A DNA stretch of 64,000 nt, from positions 62,001 to 126,000 of the forward strand of contig NZ_RCUV01000009.1 of the NCBI RefSeq assembly GCF_003667545.1, given 5' to 3'. The notes beneath the pieces are model-generated. The model had not been told where the DNA came from and made no database searches. It worked only from the letters and a program-made list of their open reading frames with translations. Made by a program: the position numbers and the translations under genes. Of this stretch, positions 44,477-52,882 are shown piece by piece; the stretch's first letter is position 1; each line of letters starts with the position of its first letter. Source of the DNA: Mycetocola manganoxydans (GTDB lineage Bacteria > Actinomycetota > Actinomycetes > Actinomycetales > Microbacteriaceae).

Positions 44477-45841
44477 GTGCCCGACGAATCCGACAAGAAC
44501 CCCGAGGACGATTTCCGCGACATGCTGCGGCAGTTCCTGGCCGGGAACGCCGGGATCGATCCCAGCCAGCTTGCGGGAGCTGCCGGACTGCCCGGCGATC
44601 CGGCAGCCGTCAACGCGATGATCAGCCAGCTTCGCAACGCCCTCCAGGGTGCTGGCGACGGCTCCATCAACTGGAAGGCGGCGACCGATCAGGCGGTCAC
44701 GCTCGCGACGACCGGCGCCGTTTCGACCTCCCCCGAGCAGCGCGCCGCTCTTGACCAGGCCTTCTCCATCGCCGCGCTGTGGCTCGACGACGTCACTGGC
44801 ATCAGCGAGCTGACGAGCGTGCCACGACTGGTCAGCCGCGCAGAATGGGTCCGCGCAACCATGCCGGTATGGACTCAACTCGCGGAGCCGGTCGCGACAA
44901 GCATCTCCGACGCTCTCACCGGGGTTCTCCGGGATCAGGCACCGGAAGAGTTCCAGGGCATGGTGGAGAACGCCGGCGCCCTTCTCCGCAGCATCGGAGG
45001 AGCCCTCTTCGCCATGCAACTCGGCCAGGTCGTCGGACAACTGTCGACCGAGGTCGTCTCGGGTGGAGACATCGGCATTCCCCTCCTCGACGACAACCAG
45101 GCCGCGATCCTCCCCCAGAACGTCACGGCGTTCGGTGAGGGTCTCGACATCCCCGAGGATCAGATCCACCTGTATCTCGCTGTGCGGGAGATCGCCCACG
45201 CCAGGCTCTTCCGTCACGCCCGCTGGCTGCGTCTTCACCTCATCTCATCGATCACGGAGTTCGCCCGTGGCATCCGGATCGACACCGACCGCCTCGAAAG
45301 CCTCGCCGAAGGATTCGATCCTTCGAACCCGGAGGAACTGCGACAGGCGATGGTCGACGGCTCGCTCATCCCACCCAAGACCGACGCGCAACTCGCCACA
45401 CTCGTGCGCCTCGAGACGACGCTCGCGCTCGTCGAGGGCTGGGTCGACGTGGTGACGGCCCGGGCGACCTCGCGTCTGCCCAAGGCGGATGCCATCGCCG
45501 AGATGGTCCGCCGTCGACGCGCGACAGGTGGTCCCGCTGAATCAGCGTTCTCGACCCTCGTTGGCCTCGAATTGCGGCCGCGGCGACTTCGCGAAGCCGC
45601 AGCGATGTGGCAGCAGATCACGGATGCCGTCGGTGACGACGCGCGGGACGACCTCTGGTCGCACCCCGACGTGATCCCGACCGGCGGCGACATCGACGAT
45701 CCTGCTGCACTTATCGCGCGCCTGGAGGCTCGTGCCCGCGGCGAGGTCCCCGAACCGGACGACATGGACACCGCTCTCGAAAACCTGCTCCGCGGCGAAG
45801 CGGGGTCCGGTCCTGGCGAAGAAACACCCCCCGCCGTCTGA
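44477..45841 (+). CDS. DUF2342 / zinc-dependent metalloprotease-like protein
   Basis: A 454-residue protein of a family present in nearly all actinobacteria. The active-site-like motif reads VREIAHARLFRHARWL (E-x-x-H), with a downstream ALVEGWVDVV that could supply a third ligand; a classical H-E-x-x-H is absent, as in other family members. No membrane segment or signal is seen. I place the start at GTG 44477 since AAAGGTGG lies at good distance; GTG 44468 is the longer alternative. Confidence 0.85.
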   Translation: MPDESDKNPEDDFRDMLRQFLAGNAGIDPSQLAGAAGLPGDPAAVNAMISQLRNALQGAGDGSINWKAATDQAVTLATTGAVSTSPEQRAALDQAFSIAALWLDDVTGISELTSVPRLVSRAEWVRATMPVWTQLAEPVATSISDALTGVLRDQAPEEFQGMVENAGALLRSIGGALFAMQLGQVVGQLSTEVVSGGDIGIPLLDDNQAAILPQNVTAFGEGLDIPEDQIHLYLAVREIAHARLFRHARWLRLHLISSITEFARGIRIDTDRLESLAEGFDPSNPEELRQAMVDGSLIPPKTDAQLATLVRLETTLALVEGWVDVVTARATSRLPKADAIAEMVRRRRATGGPAESAFSTLVGLELRPRRLREAAAMWQQITDAVGDDARDDLWSHPDVIPTGGDIDDPAALIARLEARARGEVPEPDDMDTALENLLRGEAGSGPGEETPPAV

Positions 45842-45928
45842 CGTGACGGCAGGACTCGTGCTGCTCTGCCGGCTTCACCGCTCGTCGGCGCGCAGTGCGC
45901 GCTTGCCGACGGCGATCGGACGCACGGT

Positions 45929-45934
45929 TATGAT
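45929..45934 (+). promoter_or_regulatory. Candidate -10 element of the CWB2 protein gene
   Basis: TATGAT lies 25 bases before the GTG start, leaving space for a short leader with the GAGGGGAG ribosome-binding site. A -35 is not clear. Confidence 0.35.
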
Positions 45935-45959
45935 CGATAGCGTCTGAGGGGAGACAACT

Positions 45960-47960
45960 GTGGTCGAGGTCAACCCTCATGAAGGTATGACAACGCTCCC
46001 GAACACCAGAGCCAGAGCCTCGGCGCGCATTCGCCGTGCCGGGATCGGCATTGTCGTCGCGCTCGCTGTTGTGGCTGCTCCGAGCCTGACCTCGGTCGCC
46101 TCCCCCGCCGCCCATGCGGCGGCGGCCCCGACGGTGACCCGTTTGTTCGGCGCCGATCGTTACGGTACGGCCGTCGAAATATCGAAGGCCGGGTTCCCGG
46201 CCGGCGCCTCGACGGTCTACATCACGACCGGTGCAAACTATCCTGATGCTCTCTCTGCCGCTCCGGCAGCGGCAGCGGCAGACGCGCCACTCCTCCTCAC
46301 CCCCGCGGCGGGCCTTCCTCCGGCTGTCCAGACGGAACTCGCACGGTTGAAGCCAACGTCCGTCGTCATTCTGGGCGGCACGGCAATCGTCTCTGATGCG
46401 GTTGCAGCAGCGGCCACAGCGCTCGGAGCGCGAGTCTCGAGGATCGCCGGCACCGACCGCTATGACACGTCCCGGCTGGTGGCCGAGTTCGCATTCCCTC
46501 AGGCGAAGACCGCCTACGTCGCAACTGGCGCAGACTACCCGGACGCTTTGGCCGCTTCGGCTGCCGCCGGAGCCATCGGGGCCCCCGTCGTCCTCGTCGA
46601 CGGGAAGAAGCCGTCGGTCTCTCCGCCGACGGCAACCGCCTTGACCTCCGTCACCACTGCCATCATCGCCGGAGGGACAGCGATCGTCTCCGGCGGTATC
46701 GAGGCGGCGCTGAAGCAGTCAGGGAAGACGGTGGCCCGACGGGCGGGTGCGGACCGCTATCTCACCGCTCTCGCGATCAACAAGGCGGCGTTTCCCACTG
46801 CCTCCCGCGCACACGTTGCGGTCGGAAGCTCCTTCGCCGACGCCCTCGCCGGCGCGTCACTGGCCGGTAACCGCGGCAACCCCCTGTATCTCTCCCCCAG
46901 GGCGTGCCTGAGTGCACCGGTGGCTGCAGACATCTCCACCCGCCTTCAGCCGACCGAAGTCACGCTGCTCGGTGGCCCTCTCGTGCTCAACGATCGAGTG
47001 GGTGCCCTCCAGAACTGCGCCGCAGCCAAGAAAAGCTCCGACGCCACCCTGACCTCCCGCCTGAACGCGGAGTTGCCGAAACTGCCCGGCTCGTACGCGG
47101 TCTCCGTGCGTGAACTCTCCGGAGTCGGCACCGCTGTCAGCATCCGCGGTGCCGACATGAAAGAACCCGCAAGCACCATCAAACTCTTCGCGGTGTACGC
47201 CGCTCTGAAGCGGGTGGACCAGGGCCGGTTGTACTTCTCGAGCCGCACGTCCTCCGGCACCACCGTCGCCGACTGCATGCGCGTGGCAATTCACATCTCC
47301 GACAACCCGTGCCACGTCGACCTGATCAATCTGATGGGCGTCTCCAGCCTGAACAGCCAGTTCGCCGCCGAGGGCTACAGCCGGACCCACTACACCGGGA
47401 ATGTCAACGGAACCTACTACTCCAGCAAGACGAGCAGCACCAACGACCTCTCCCTTCTCCTGTCCCGGCTGGAGAGCGGCACACTGTTGAGCCCGGCGTC
47501 GACGAAGTACATGCTCACCCTGATGAAGACGCAACTGTGGAAGAACCGCATCGCCGTCGGTCTGCCCCCCAAGGTCGCCCACGGTTCGAAGATCGGGCTG
47601 CTCTGGGTGTCATCGGGCGTCGTCGAGAACGACGCTGCGATCGTTTACGCCCCGAACGGAACCTACGTCCTCTCGGTGCTCGGCAGCAGGAATGCCACCA
47701 AGGCGGGCATCGCCCGAATATCACGGGTCGTGTACGAGCACTTCAACGGGACATTCGGCGCGGCGGCCTCCTATCCCGTTTTGAACATGTACGTGCAGAA
47801 ACCCGTCGTGATGTATTCCCGCCCCGGCAGCGGCGCTCTCCGGACGATCGGATACGGAACCCAGGTCGAAGCGATCGACAGCGTCCGCGTCTGGTACCGG
47901 GTCCGCGTCGGCACACAGACGGGATACATCCACTATTCGGGGCTAGCCAACCGCTACTGA
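45960..47960 (+). CDS. Secreted protein: three CWB2 repeats, penicillin-recognising serine hydrolase domain and SH3-like domain
   Basis: A 666-residue protein. A signal peptide ends near residue 54 (PAAHAAA). Three cell-wall-binding type 2 repeats follow (about 58-150, 151-250, 252-350; each begins RLFGADRYGTA-like and contains YPDALSA/FADALAG). Residues about 380-595 form a class-A-beta-lactamase-like fold with Ser405-x-x-Lys408 (ASTIKLF), Ser447-Asp448-Asn449 (ISDNPC) and Lys544-Ile-Gly546 (HGSKIG). The last 60 residues resemble a bacterial SH3 domain. No Glu166-like Ω-loop residue is evident, so a muropeptide hydrolase or carboxypeptidase seems more likely than an antibiotic-degrading enzyme. 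Confidence 0.85.
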   Translation: MVEVNPHEGMTTLPNTRARASARIRRAGIGIVVALAVVAAPSLTSVASPAAHAAAAPTVTRLFGADRYGTAVEISKAGFPAGASTVYITTGANYPDALSAAPAAAAADAPLLLTPAAGLPPAVQTELARLKPTSVVILGGTAIVSDAVAAAATALGARVSRIAGTDRYDTSRLVAEFAFPQAKTAYVATGADYPDALAASAAAGAIGAPVVLVDGKKPSVSPPTATALTSVTTAIIAGGTAIVSGGIEAALKQSGKTVARRAGADRYLTALAINKAAFPTASRAHVAVGSSFADALAGASLAGNRGNPLYLSPRACLSAPVAADISTRLQPTEVTLLGGPLVLNDRVGALQNCAAAKKSSDATLTSRLNAELPKLPGSYAVSVRELSGVGTAVSIRGADMKEPASTIKLFAVYAALKRVDQGRLYFSSRTSSGTTVADCMRVAIHISDNPCHVDLINLMGVSSLNSQFAAEGYSRTHYTGNVNGTYYSSKTSSTNDLSLLLSRLESGTLLSPASTKYMLTLMKTQLWKNRIAVGLPPKVAHGSKIGLLWVSSGVVENDAAIVYAPNGTYVLSVLGSRNATKAGIARISRVVYEHFNGTFGAAASYPVLNMYVQKPVVMYSRPGSGALRTIGYGTQVEAIDSVRVWYRVRVGTQTGYIHYSGLANRY

Positions 47961-47967
47961 CCGCACC

Positions 47968-47976
47968 TGTGGAAAA
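47968..47976 (-). promoter_or_regulatory. DnaA-box-like sequence in intergenic gap
   Basis: TTTTCCACA on the minus strand, one mismatch from the strict box TTATCCACA, lies just after the CWB2 gene and before the next gene. It continues as GG rather than the G seen at the two perfect boxes. Confidence 0.3.
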
Positions 47977-48015
47977 TCCGCGCGCCGTTTCGGCGGGTGC
48001 GGCATGATTCCCGGC

Positions 48016-48849
48016 ATGCTCTACAGACTCGACCCCCGGTACCCGATCGTCTGGCGTAACACTACGTCCCTGCAGATCGGCGCCGAGCACCCGCTCGCGC
48101 GACTCGAGCAGGTCACTCCAGCGATCGAACATCTGCTCGGCGCCCTCATGGCCGGCGCCAGTCGCCTCCAGCTCGACAGGCTCGCCGAACGAGTCGGTGC
48201 GGAACCGTCTGTGGTCGATTCGTTTCTCGCTGCGGTCGCGCCGGCACTCGTACCGGAGGAACGGCAGAGGGAGGTACCCGGCTGGATCGTCGACGGGGAG
48301 GGAAAGACGGCCGACGGCATCCGCTCTCTCCTCGCGATGTCCGGTATTCCGGAGGCGACGCCGGAAACGGGTCCGCCCGCCGTTGCGGTTCTCGTGTCGA
48401 CACATGTCATCGATCCACGCCGCTATGTGCGCTGGCTCAGCCTCGACGTGCCGCATCTGGCCGTGGTTTACACCGACATCGGCGTGCAGATCGGCCCTCT
48501 GGTCGAACCCGGTTCCGGCCCCTGCCTGCACTGCCTCGCGCGCGAACGCACCGATACGGATGCCGCATGGCCCGCGATGGCATCCCAGCTGCTCGGTCAG
48601 CCGTCGTTCGCGGAGAGTGAGCCGTTGATCAGTGAAGTGTGCGCCCGCGTGACCCGGATCGTGACGGCGCGGATCGTGGACGGCTCGAACGACCTCGTGT
48701 CTGCGTCGCTCAGGATCGACGCGTTCCGGGTGTCTGGGAGCCGGACAGAGCACCAGCCGCACCCGGAGTGCGGATGCCGATCTCTGTCAGAAAACGAGAC
48801 CGTTCCCTGGGTTGCGGCGACCGCGCCGAGCGTTCCGACCACGACATGA
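48016..48849 (+). CDS. ThiF/TOMM precursor-binding-like protein
   Basis: A 277-residue protein starting MLYRLDPRYPIVW. The N-terminal ~80 residues look like the winged-helix leader-peptide-binding module of the TOMM/cyclodehydratase C proteins; the rest has an E1-like layout but no G-x-G-x-x-G nucleotide loop. Two Cys pairs, GPCLHCLA and HPECGC, probably bind one zinc. No YcaO gene or precursor peptide is nearby. The last 140 bases overlap the 3' end of the leftward uvrD2 gene and contain the second Cys pair, so the overlap is functional sequence. Mycobacteria carry a similar gene near uvrD2. Confidence 0.7.
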   Translation: MLYRLDPRYPIVWRNTTSLQIGAEHPLARLEQVTPAIEHLLGALMAGASRLQLDRLAERVGAEPSVVDSFLAAVAPALVPEERQREVPGWIVDGEGKTADGIRSLLAMSGIPEATPETGPPAVAVLVSTHVIDPRRYVRWLSLDVPHLAVVYTDIGVQIGPLVEPGSGPCLHCLARERTDTDAAWPAMASQLLGQPSFAESEPLISEVCARVTRIVTARIVDGSNDLVSASLRIDAFRVSGSRTEHQPHPECGCRSLSENETVPWVAATAPSVPTTT

Positions 48850-50452
48850 ACAGCTTTGACCGTGCGCGCGTGATGCCGACGTACATCAGCCGCCGCTCTT
48901 CGTCCACCTGATCAAATGTCTTGGCATAGCTGATCGGAACGAGGCCCTCGCTGAGTCCGAGCAGGTAGACGACGTCCCATTCGAGTCCCTTGGCCGAGTG
49001 CAGCGTGGCAAGGGTCACCGCGGACACCGTCGGTTCGTGTTGACCCGCCTGCCGTTCAAGCAACTCGTCCGTGAACTGCCGGAAGGTCGTCCCAGGCGGC
49101 GCCTGATCGACGAGGGCCATGATCGCGTTGAGCGACTCCCACTTGTCGCGAACGGCCCCAGCGGTCTCGGGTGCCACTTGCGTCCAGCCGAGGGAGCGCA
49201 GGACGTCGCTGACCGATTTGAACAGCGGCTCACCGGTGACCGAGACGGATGCCCCGCGGAGCGCCATGATCGCCTGACGAACCTCGGGCAGGTCGAAGAA
49301 CCGCTTGCTGCCCCGCAGCAGGTACGAGATGCCTGCATCGCCGAGTGCGGTTTCGAGCATTGCCGCCTGCACATTGACCCGGTACAGGATGGCGATGTGC
49401 TCCGGTTTGGTCCCCGCGGCTATCTGCTCGAGAACGGACTGGGCGATGGCGCGCGCTTCAGCCATGTCGTTCGGATGGCTCGTGATCTGCGGGAGCGGGT
49501 GATTGTCTGCACCGCGGTTGGCGTGGAGGCTGAGCGCACCCGGGCGTCCGCGCATGAGCCGGTTGGCCGTATCGACGATTTGCGGCGTCGAACGGTAGTT
49601 CTGTTCCAGACGCACCACGGTGGCATCCGGGTGTCGCGACGGAAAATCGAGGAGGAAGTCGCTCCGTGCGCCTGCGAACGAGTAGATGGTCTGGCTGGCG
49701 TCTCCCACGACGCAGACGTCGTTCCTGCCCCCGATCCACAGTTCGAGCAGCTGTTGCTGCAGAGGAGAGACGTCCTGGTACTCGTCGACCACGAAGAACC
49801 GGTATTGCTCGTGAACCTGCATCGCCACGGCCGGCTCGGTCTGGATCATGCCCGCGCAGGCCAGGAGCACGTCCTCGAAGTCGAGTTGCCTGCGTTCGTC
49901 CTTGAGGTCCTCGTAGGTTCTGAGCATGTCAGCGACCTGATCGATGGCGAGGTTCTGCGGTGTCGGTCGGTTCGCCGCGGCGTACTGTTCGATGCTCAGA
50001 CCGGAAACCTTGCGCCACTCGACCTCCGCCGCGATGTCACGCAGGGTGGCGGTGTCGAGTTTGAGATGGAGTCGCTCCGCAGCGTGGCCGAGCATCTTGC
50101 CTTTGCTCGGGATGAGTGCCGGCATGATGCCGCCGACGGTGTGCGGCCAGAAATAGTTGAGCTGGCTGAGAGCCGCCGCGTGGAAGGTGCGCGCAGCGAC
50201 TCCCCCGGCACCGAGATGGCGAAGCCTCGAGCGGAGTTCGGCCGCGGCACGGTTGGTGAACGTCAGCGCCATGACGCGATTGGCGGCGTATGTGCCCGTT
50301 GCGACGCCATGGGCGATCCGGTGGGTGATCGCCCGGGTCTTTCCGGTGCCGGCGCCGGCAAGGACGCAGACCGGTCCGCGGAGCGCTTCAGCGGCGACGC
50401 GCTGATCGTCGTCGAGACCCGCGAGAAGGTCGCCTGGTTCGATTCCGCTCAT
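48710..50452 (-). CDS. uvrD2: ATP-dependent DNA helicase UvrD2, short form
   Basis: A 580-residue SF1A helicase. Walker A is LAGAGTGKTRAITHR, Walker B is VVDEYQDVS, motif III GDASQTIYSFAGA, motif V TLATLHSAKGLEWD and motif VI LMYVGITRAR. Mycobacterial UvrD2 has about 700 residues with a tetracysteine module and a C-terminal HRDC domain; neither is present here. The start overlaps the nudC stop as ATGA. The C-terminal 46 codons overlap the convergent gene. Confidence 0.92.
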   Translation of the reverse strand: MSGIEPGDLLAGLDDDQRVAAEALRGPVCVLAGAGTGKTRAITHRIAHGVATGTYAANRVMALTFTNRAAAELRSRLRHLGAGGVAARTFHAAALSQLNYFWPHTVGGIMPALIPSKGKMLGHAAERLHLKLDTATLRDIAAEVEWRKVSGLSIEQYAAANRPTPQNLAIDQVADMLRTYEDLKDERRQLDFEDVLLACAGMIQTEPAVAMQVHEQYRFFVVDEYQDVSPLQQQLLELWIGGRNDVCVVGDASQTIYSFAGARSDFLLDFPSRHPDATVVRLEQNYRSTPQIVDTANRLMRGRPGALSLHANRGADNHPLPQITSHPNDMAEARAIAQSVLEQIAAGTKPEHIAILYRVNVQAAMLETALGDAGISYLLRGSKRFFDLPEVRQAIMALRGASVSVTGEPLFKSVSDVLRSLGWTQVAPETAGAVRDKWESLNAIMALVDQAPPGTTFRQFTDELLERQAGQHEPTVSAVTLATLHSAKGLEWDVVYLLGLSEGLVPISYAKTFDQVDEERRLMYVGITRARSKLFMSWSERSARSPQPRERSRFLTEIGIRTPGAAGALSGSQTPGTRRS

Positions 50453-51450
50453 GCCCGCGAATCAGCCGGTTCGATCGCTGCGAGGTGTGCCGTCTCTGCC
50501 AGATCCGGCCCGCCGTCCGCGACGAGCCACAGGTCGATGAGATGCCGGGCGATCGACGTCGACCCTGGGAGAAGGAGCGTGCCGACTTCGCTGCGCAACT
50601 GCTCGCGACTGAGCCAGCGCAGATCGACGATTTCCTCCCCGTCGGGCAGGAGAGCGTCCGGGTCTTCGCCCTGGGCGACGCGGGCGGAGAAGCCGAGCAT
50701 CATCGACCGGGGGAACGGCCACGGCTGCGAGCCCAGGTACTGCGGGTTCTCGACGCGCACCCCGGATTCTTCGGCGATCTCGCGGCAGACGGCACTCTCA
50801 AGAGACTCGCCTGCCTCGACGAAGCCGGCGAGGAGTGAATAGCGACCTTCCGGCCAGAGTACGTTCGAGCCGAGCAGGAGCCGGTCGTCGTTGTCCAGAA
50901 CGAGCACGATGACGGCGGGATCGGTTCGTGGAAAGACCTGGGTGTTGCACGAGGGGCAACGCCTCGCCCAGCCGGCGAGTTCAGGGTGTGTCTCTGCACC
51001 GCACCGGTGACAGTGGGGGGTCGATCCGTGCCAGTTGGCCAGCGCCACAGCAGCCGTCATGAGCGCTGAATCTCCCGGTTCGAGCGAAGCGCCGGAGTCC
51101 CGGAGGGAGACCCAGCGTTCCGGATCCGGCTCGAGAGCCGTGGCACCGGCATCCGTCACCAGAGCGGCGATGACCGGAGAGCCTGCTTCCGCCGCCGGGC
51201 CTTGTTCGACGGTCCTGCCGAGGTAGAACAGGGATGCGGCGTCATCGGTGACGGATGCTCCGGCGAGAGCGAGGCGCTCGCCGCTCATCAGCGTCTTTCC
51301 ATTCCAGAGCGGCAGCACCCGGCAGGCGGGATCGCCCACCAGTTCGGTGAACAGGTCGGGACGGACGCGGACGTCAGCATCACGATTCACGGCACTTCGA
51401 GCGAGCGGAAGGTCCGTGAGCGCACCAAGATCGAACAAAAGCACTCCCAC
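50449..51450 (-). CDS. nudC: NADH/NAD-capped RNA pyrophosphatase NudC
   Basis: A 333-residue Nudix enzyme that hydrolyses NAD(H) and can remove NAD caps from RNA. The Cys-x-x-Cys zinc ribbon (CHRCGAETH, then RRCPSC), the Nudix box (GFVEAGESLESAVCREIAEE) and the NADH-specific SQPWPFPRS motif are all present. The start is uncertain; GTG 51450 is chosen because it lies just after the noncoding spacer with the divergent gene, GTG 51444 being close by. It is coupled to uvrD2. Confidence 0.93.
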   Translation of the reverse strand: MGVLLFDLGALTDLPLARSAVNRDADVRVRPDLFTELVGDPACRVLPLWNGKTLMSGERLALAGASVTDDAASLFYLGRTVEQGPAAEAGSPVIAALVTDAGATALEPDPERWVSLRDSGASLEPGDSALMTAAVALANWHGSTPHCHRCGAETHPELAGWARRCPSCNTQVFPRTDPAVIVLVLDNDDRLLLGSNVLWPEGRYSLLAGFVEAGESLESAVCREIAEESGVRVENPQYLGSQPWPFPRSMMLGFSARVAQGEDPDALLPDGEEIVDLRWLSREQLRSEVGTLLLPGSTSIARHLIDLWLVADGGPDLAETAHLAAIEPADSRA

Positions 51451-51492
51451 CTGCAAGGGCGTGGCGAATAGCTGCCACAGGGCCGGGCAACC

Positions 51493-51498
51493 TAACCT
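51493..51498 (+). promoter_or_regulatory. Candidate -10 of the kinase-fold gene, near-leaderless
   Basis: TAACCT ends 7 bases before the ATG at 51506, so transcription would begin at or next to the start codon. No ribosome-binding site is visible upstream of the ATG. Confidence 0.4.
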
Positions 51499-51505
51499 AG
51501 ATGCC

Positions 51506-52882
51506 ATGGCCAGATCGCATCTAACTCTAGCCGCGTTGGCTACTTCAGCCGTCGCGGACCTGCAGATTCTCGGCGCAGGCCCGTTCGGACATGGGACGAC
51601 CGGGGACTTCGACTCAGCGCTGCTCCGCACCGGAGACGACCGCGAACTGGTGGTGCGGGTTCCCGCAAATGAGCGTGCCGCAAGCGAGCAGTCGGTCGAG
51701 CTCATTGCCCTGCAGGCCATGACCGCTGGCATCCGAAGCCGTCTTCCGTTCGAGGTCCCGACCGTCGTCGGGCAGGGCTCGACGCGGGGAACCCGTGTGG
51801 TCGTGTACAACCACTTGCCCGGGTACAACGTTGACGCCGCCGACATTCCCGCCGGCGACGGCGCCGCGACCTCGATCGGCGCTGCGATTGCCGCCATTCA
51901 TACTCTTCCCGGCTCTTTCGTCGCCGAGGTCGGCCTGCCGCACCTCACCGCGGAGGAGTGCCGGAACGAAGCGCGCAGTGTGATCGAACGTGCTGCATCG
52001 ACGCGACAGTTGCCGACGGCGGTCCGCAAACGGTGGACGGATGCTGCGGCCGATGACAGCCTGTGGCAGTTCCAGCCAACCGTGATCCACGGATCGCTCG
52101 GCGCAGATTCCTTCATCCTCACCGATCATGAAGTCGGTCCGATCGTCACCGGCGTGCTCGGCTGGGGTTCACTCCGCGTCGGCGACCCTGCTCGCGACCT
52201 GCACTGGCTCAGCGGCGCGGGGGAAGCGGCGGAGAGCGTGCTCGCCGCATACCGCTCGTCCGCGACTCGGTCACCGGATCGCCTGCTCCTGCAGCGGTCG
52301 ATGCTCCACGCCGAACTGGAACTCGCGCGCTGGCTTCTGCATGGTGTCGACGCGAGGGACCAGGCGATCATCGACGACGCGGTCGGGCTGCTCGACGGGC
52401 TCGTTGACCATGTACTCGGCGATCTCATGAACCCGCTCTCGAATACCACCGGTCCGATCCTCGCCGTATCTGACGTCGAAGACATGCTGAGCCGCACGCC
52501 GCAATCCAGCGCGCCGGCCGGTTCGAGCGGAATCGGCATGCAGACCGACAGCTACGACCGTTCCGAACTCGAGGCAGTGTTCGGGCGGGATGCCGAAGGC
52601 ATCGCTGGAGCCGACGAGAAGCGGGACCCCGACTCGGCCGAGCACGATGACGACGAGAACCCTCCCGTGGCCGAGAAGCACGATGGTCACCCGGACACTG
52701 TCGAGACGGGGCCCATCACCGTCGTCTCGCCCGAGGATGCCGCATCCGACATCATCGCCGCGCGCGGTGACCGGGGCGACGCCGGCTACACCGCCGAACT
52801 CGACTTCTCGGCGCTCGAGCTGGCCGAATCCGGCGAGGTCACTCCCCTGACCCAGCGCCGCCCCAACTCCTCGGCCGAGTAG
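51506..52882 (+). CDS. Aminoglycoside/macrolide phosphotransferase-fold protein lacking catalytic residues (probable pseudokinase)
   Basis: A 458-residue protein. Residues 1-300 follow the APH/choline kinase fold, but the catalytic loop, normally H-G-D-x-x-x-x-N, reads HGSLGADS at 195-202 (Asp to Ser, Asn to Ser), and the metal-binding I-D-W/F-G reads LGWG at 218-221 (Asp to Gly). The strand where the ATP-binding Lys is expected has VVRVP. The structural GDPARDL (226-232) is kept. The C-terminal 150 residues are acidic and Asp/Glu/Ser/Pro-rich. Fold conserved, catalysis lost, so a binding or scaffold role is likely. The last 97 bases overlap the 3' end of adnB. Confidence 0.8.
   Translation: MARSHLTLAALATSAVADLQILGAGPFGHGTTGDFDSALLRTGDDRELVVRVPANERAASEQSVELIALQAMTAGIRSRLPFEVPTVVGQGSTRGTRVVVYNHLPGYNVDAADIPAGDGAATSIGAAIAAIHTLPGSFVAEVGLPHLTAEECRNEARSVIERAASTRQLPTAVRKRWTDAAADDSLWQFQPTVIHGSLGADSFILTDHEVGPIVTGVLGWGSLRVGDPARDLHWLSGAGEAAESVLAAYRSSATRSPDRLLLQRSMLHAELELARWLLHGVDARDQAIIDDAVGLLDGLVDHVLGDLMNPLSNTTGPILAVSDVEDMLSRTPQSSAPAGSSGIGMQTDSYDRSELEAVFGRDAEGIAGADEKRDPDSAEHDDDENPPVAEKHDGHPDTVETGPITVVSPEDAASDIIAARGDRGDAGYTAELDFSALELAESGEVTPLTQRRPNSSAE

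Noticed and set aside
45960-47960. Antibiotic-resistance class A beta-lactamase
   Set aside because: The S-x-x-K and S-D-N motifs are there, but K-T-G is K-I-G, no deacylation Glu is evident and the domain is tied to cell-wall-binding repeats, so resistance is not supported.
51506-52882. Active macrolide or aminoglycoside phosphotransferase
   Set aside because: The catalytic Asp and both metal-binding residues are replaced.
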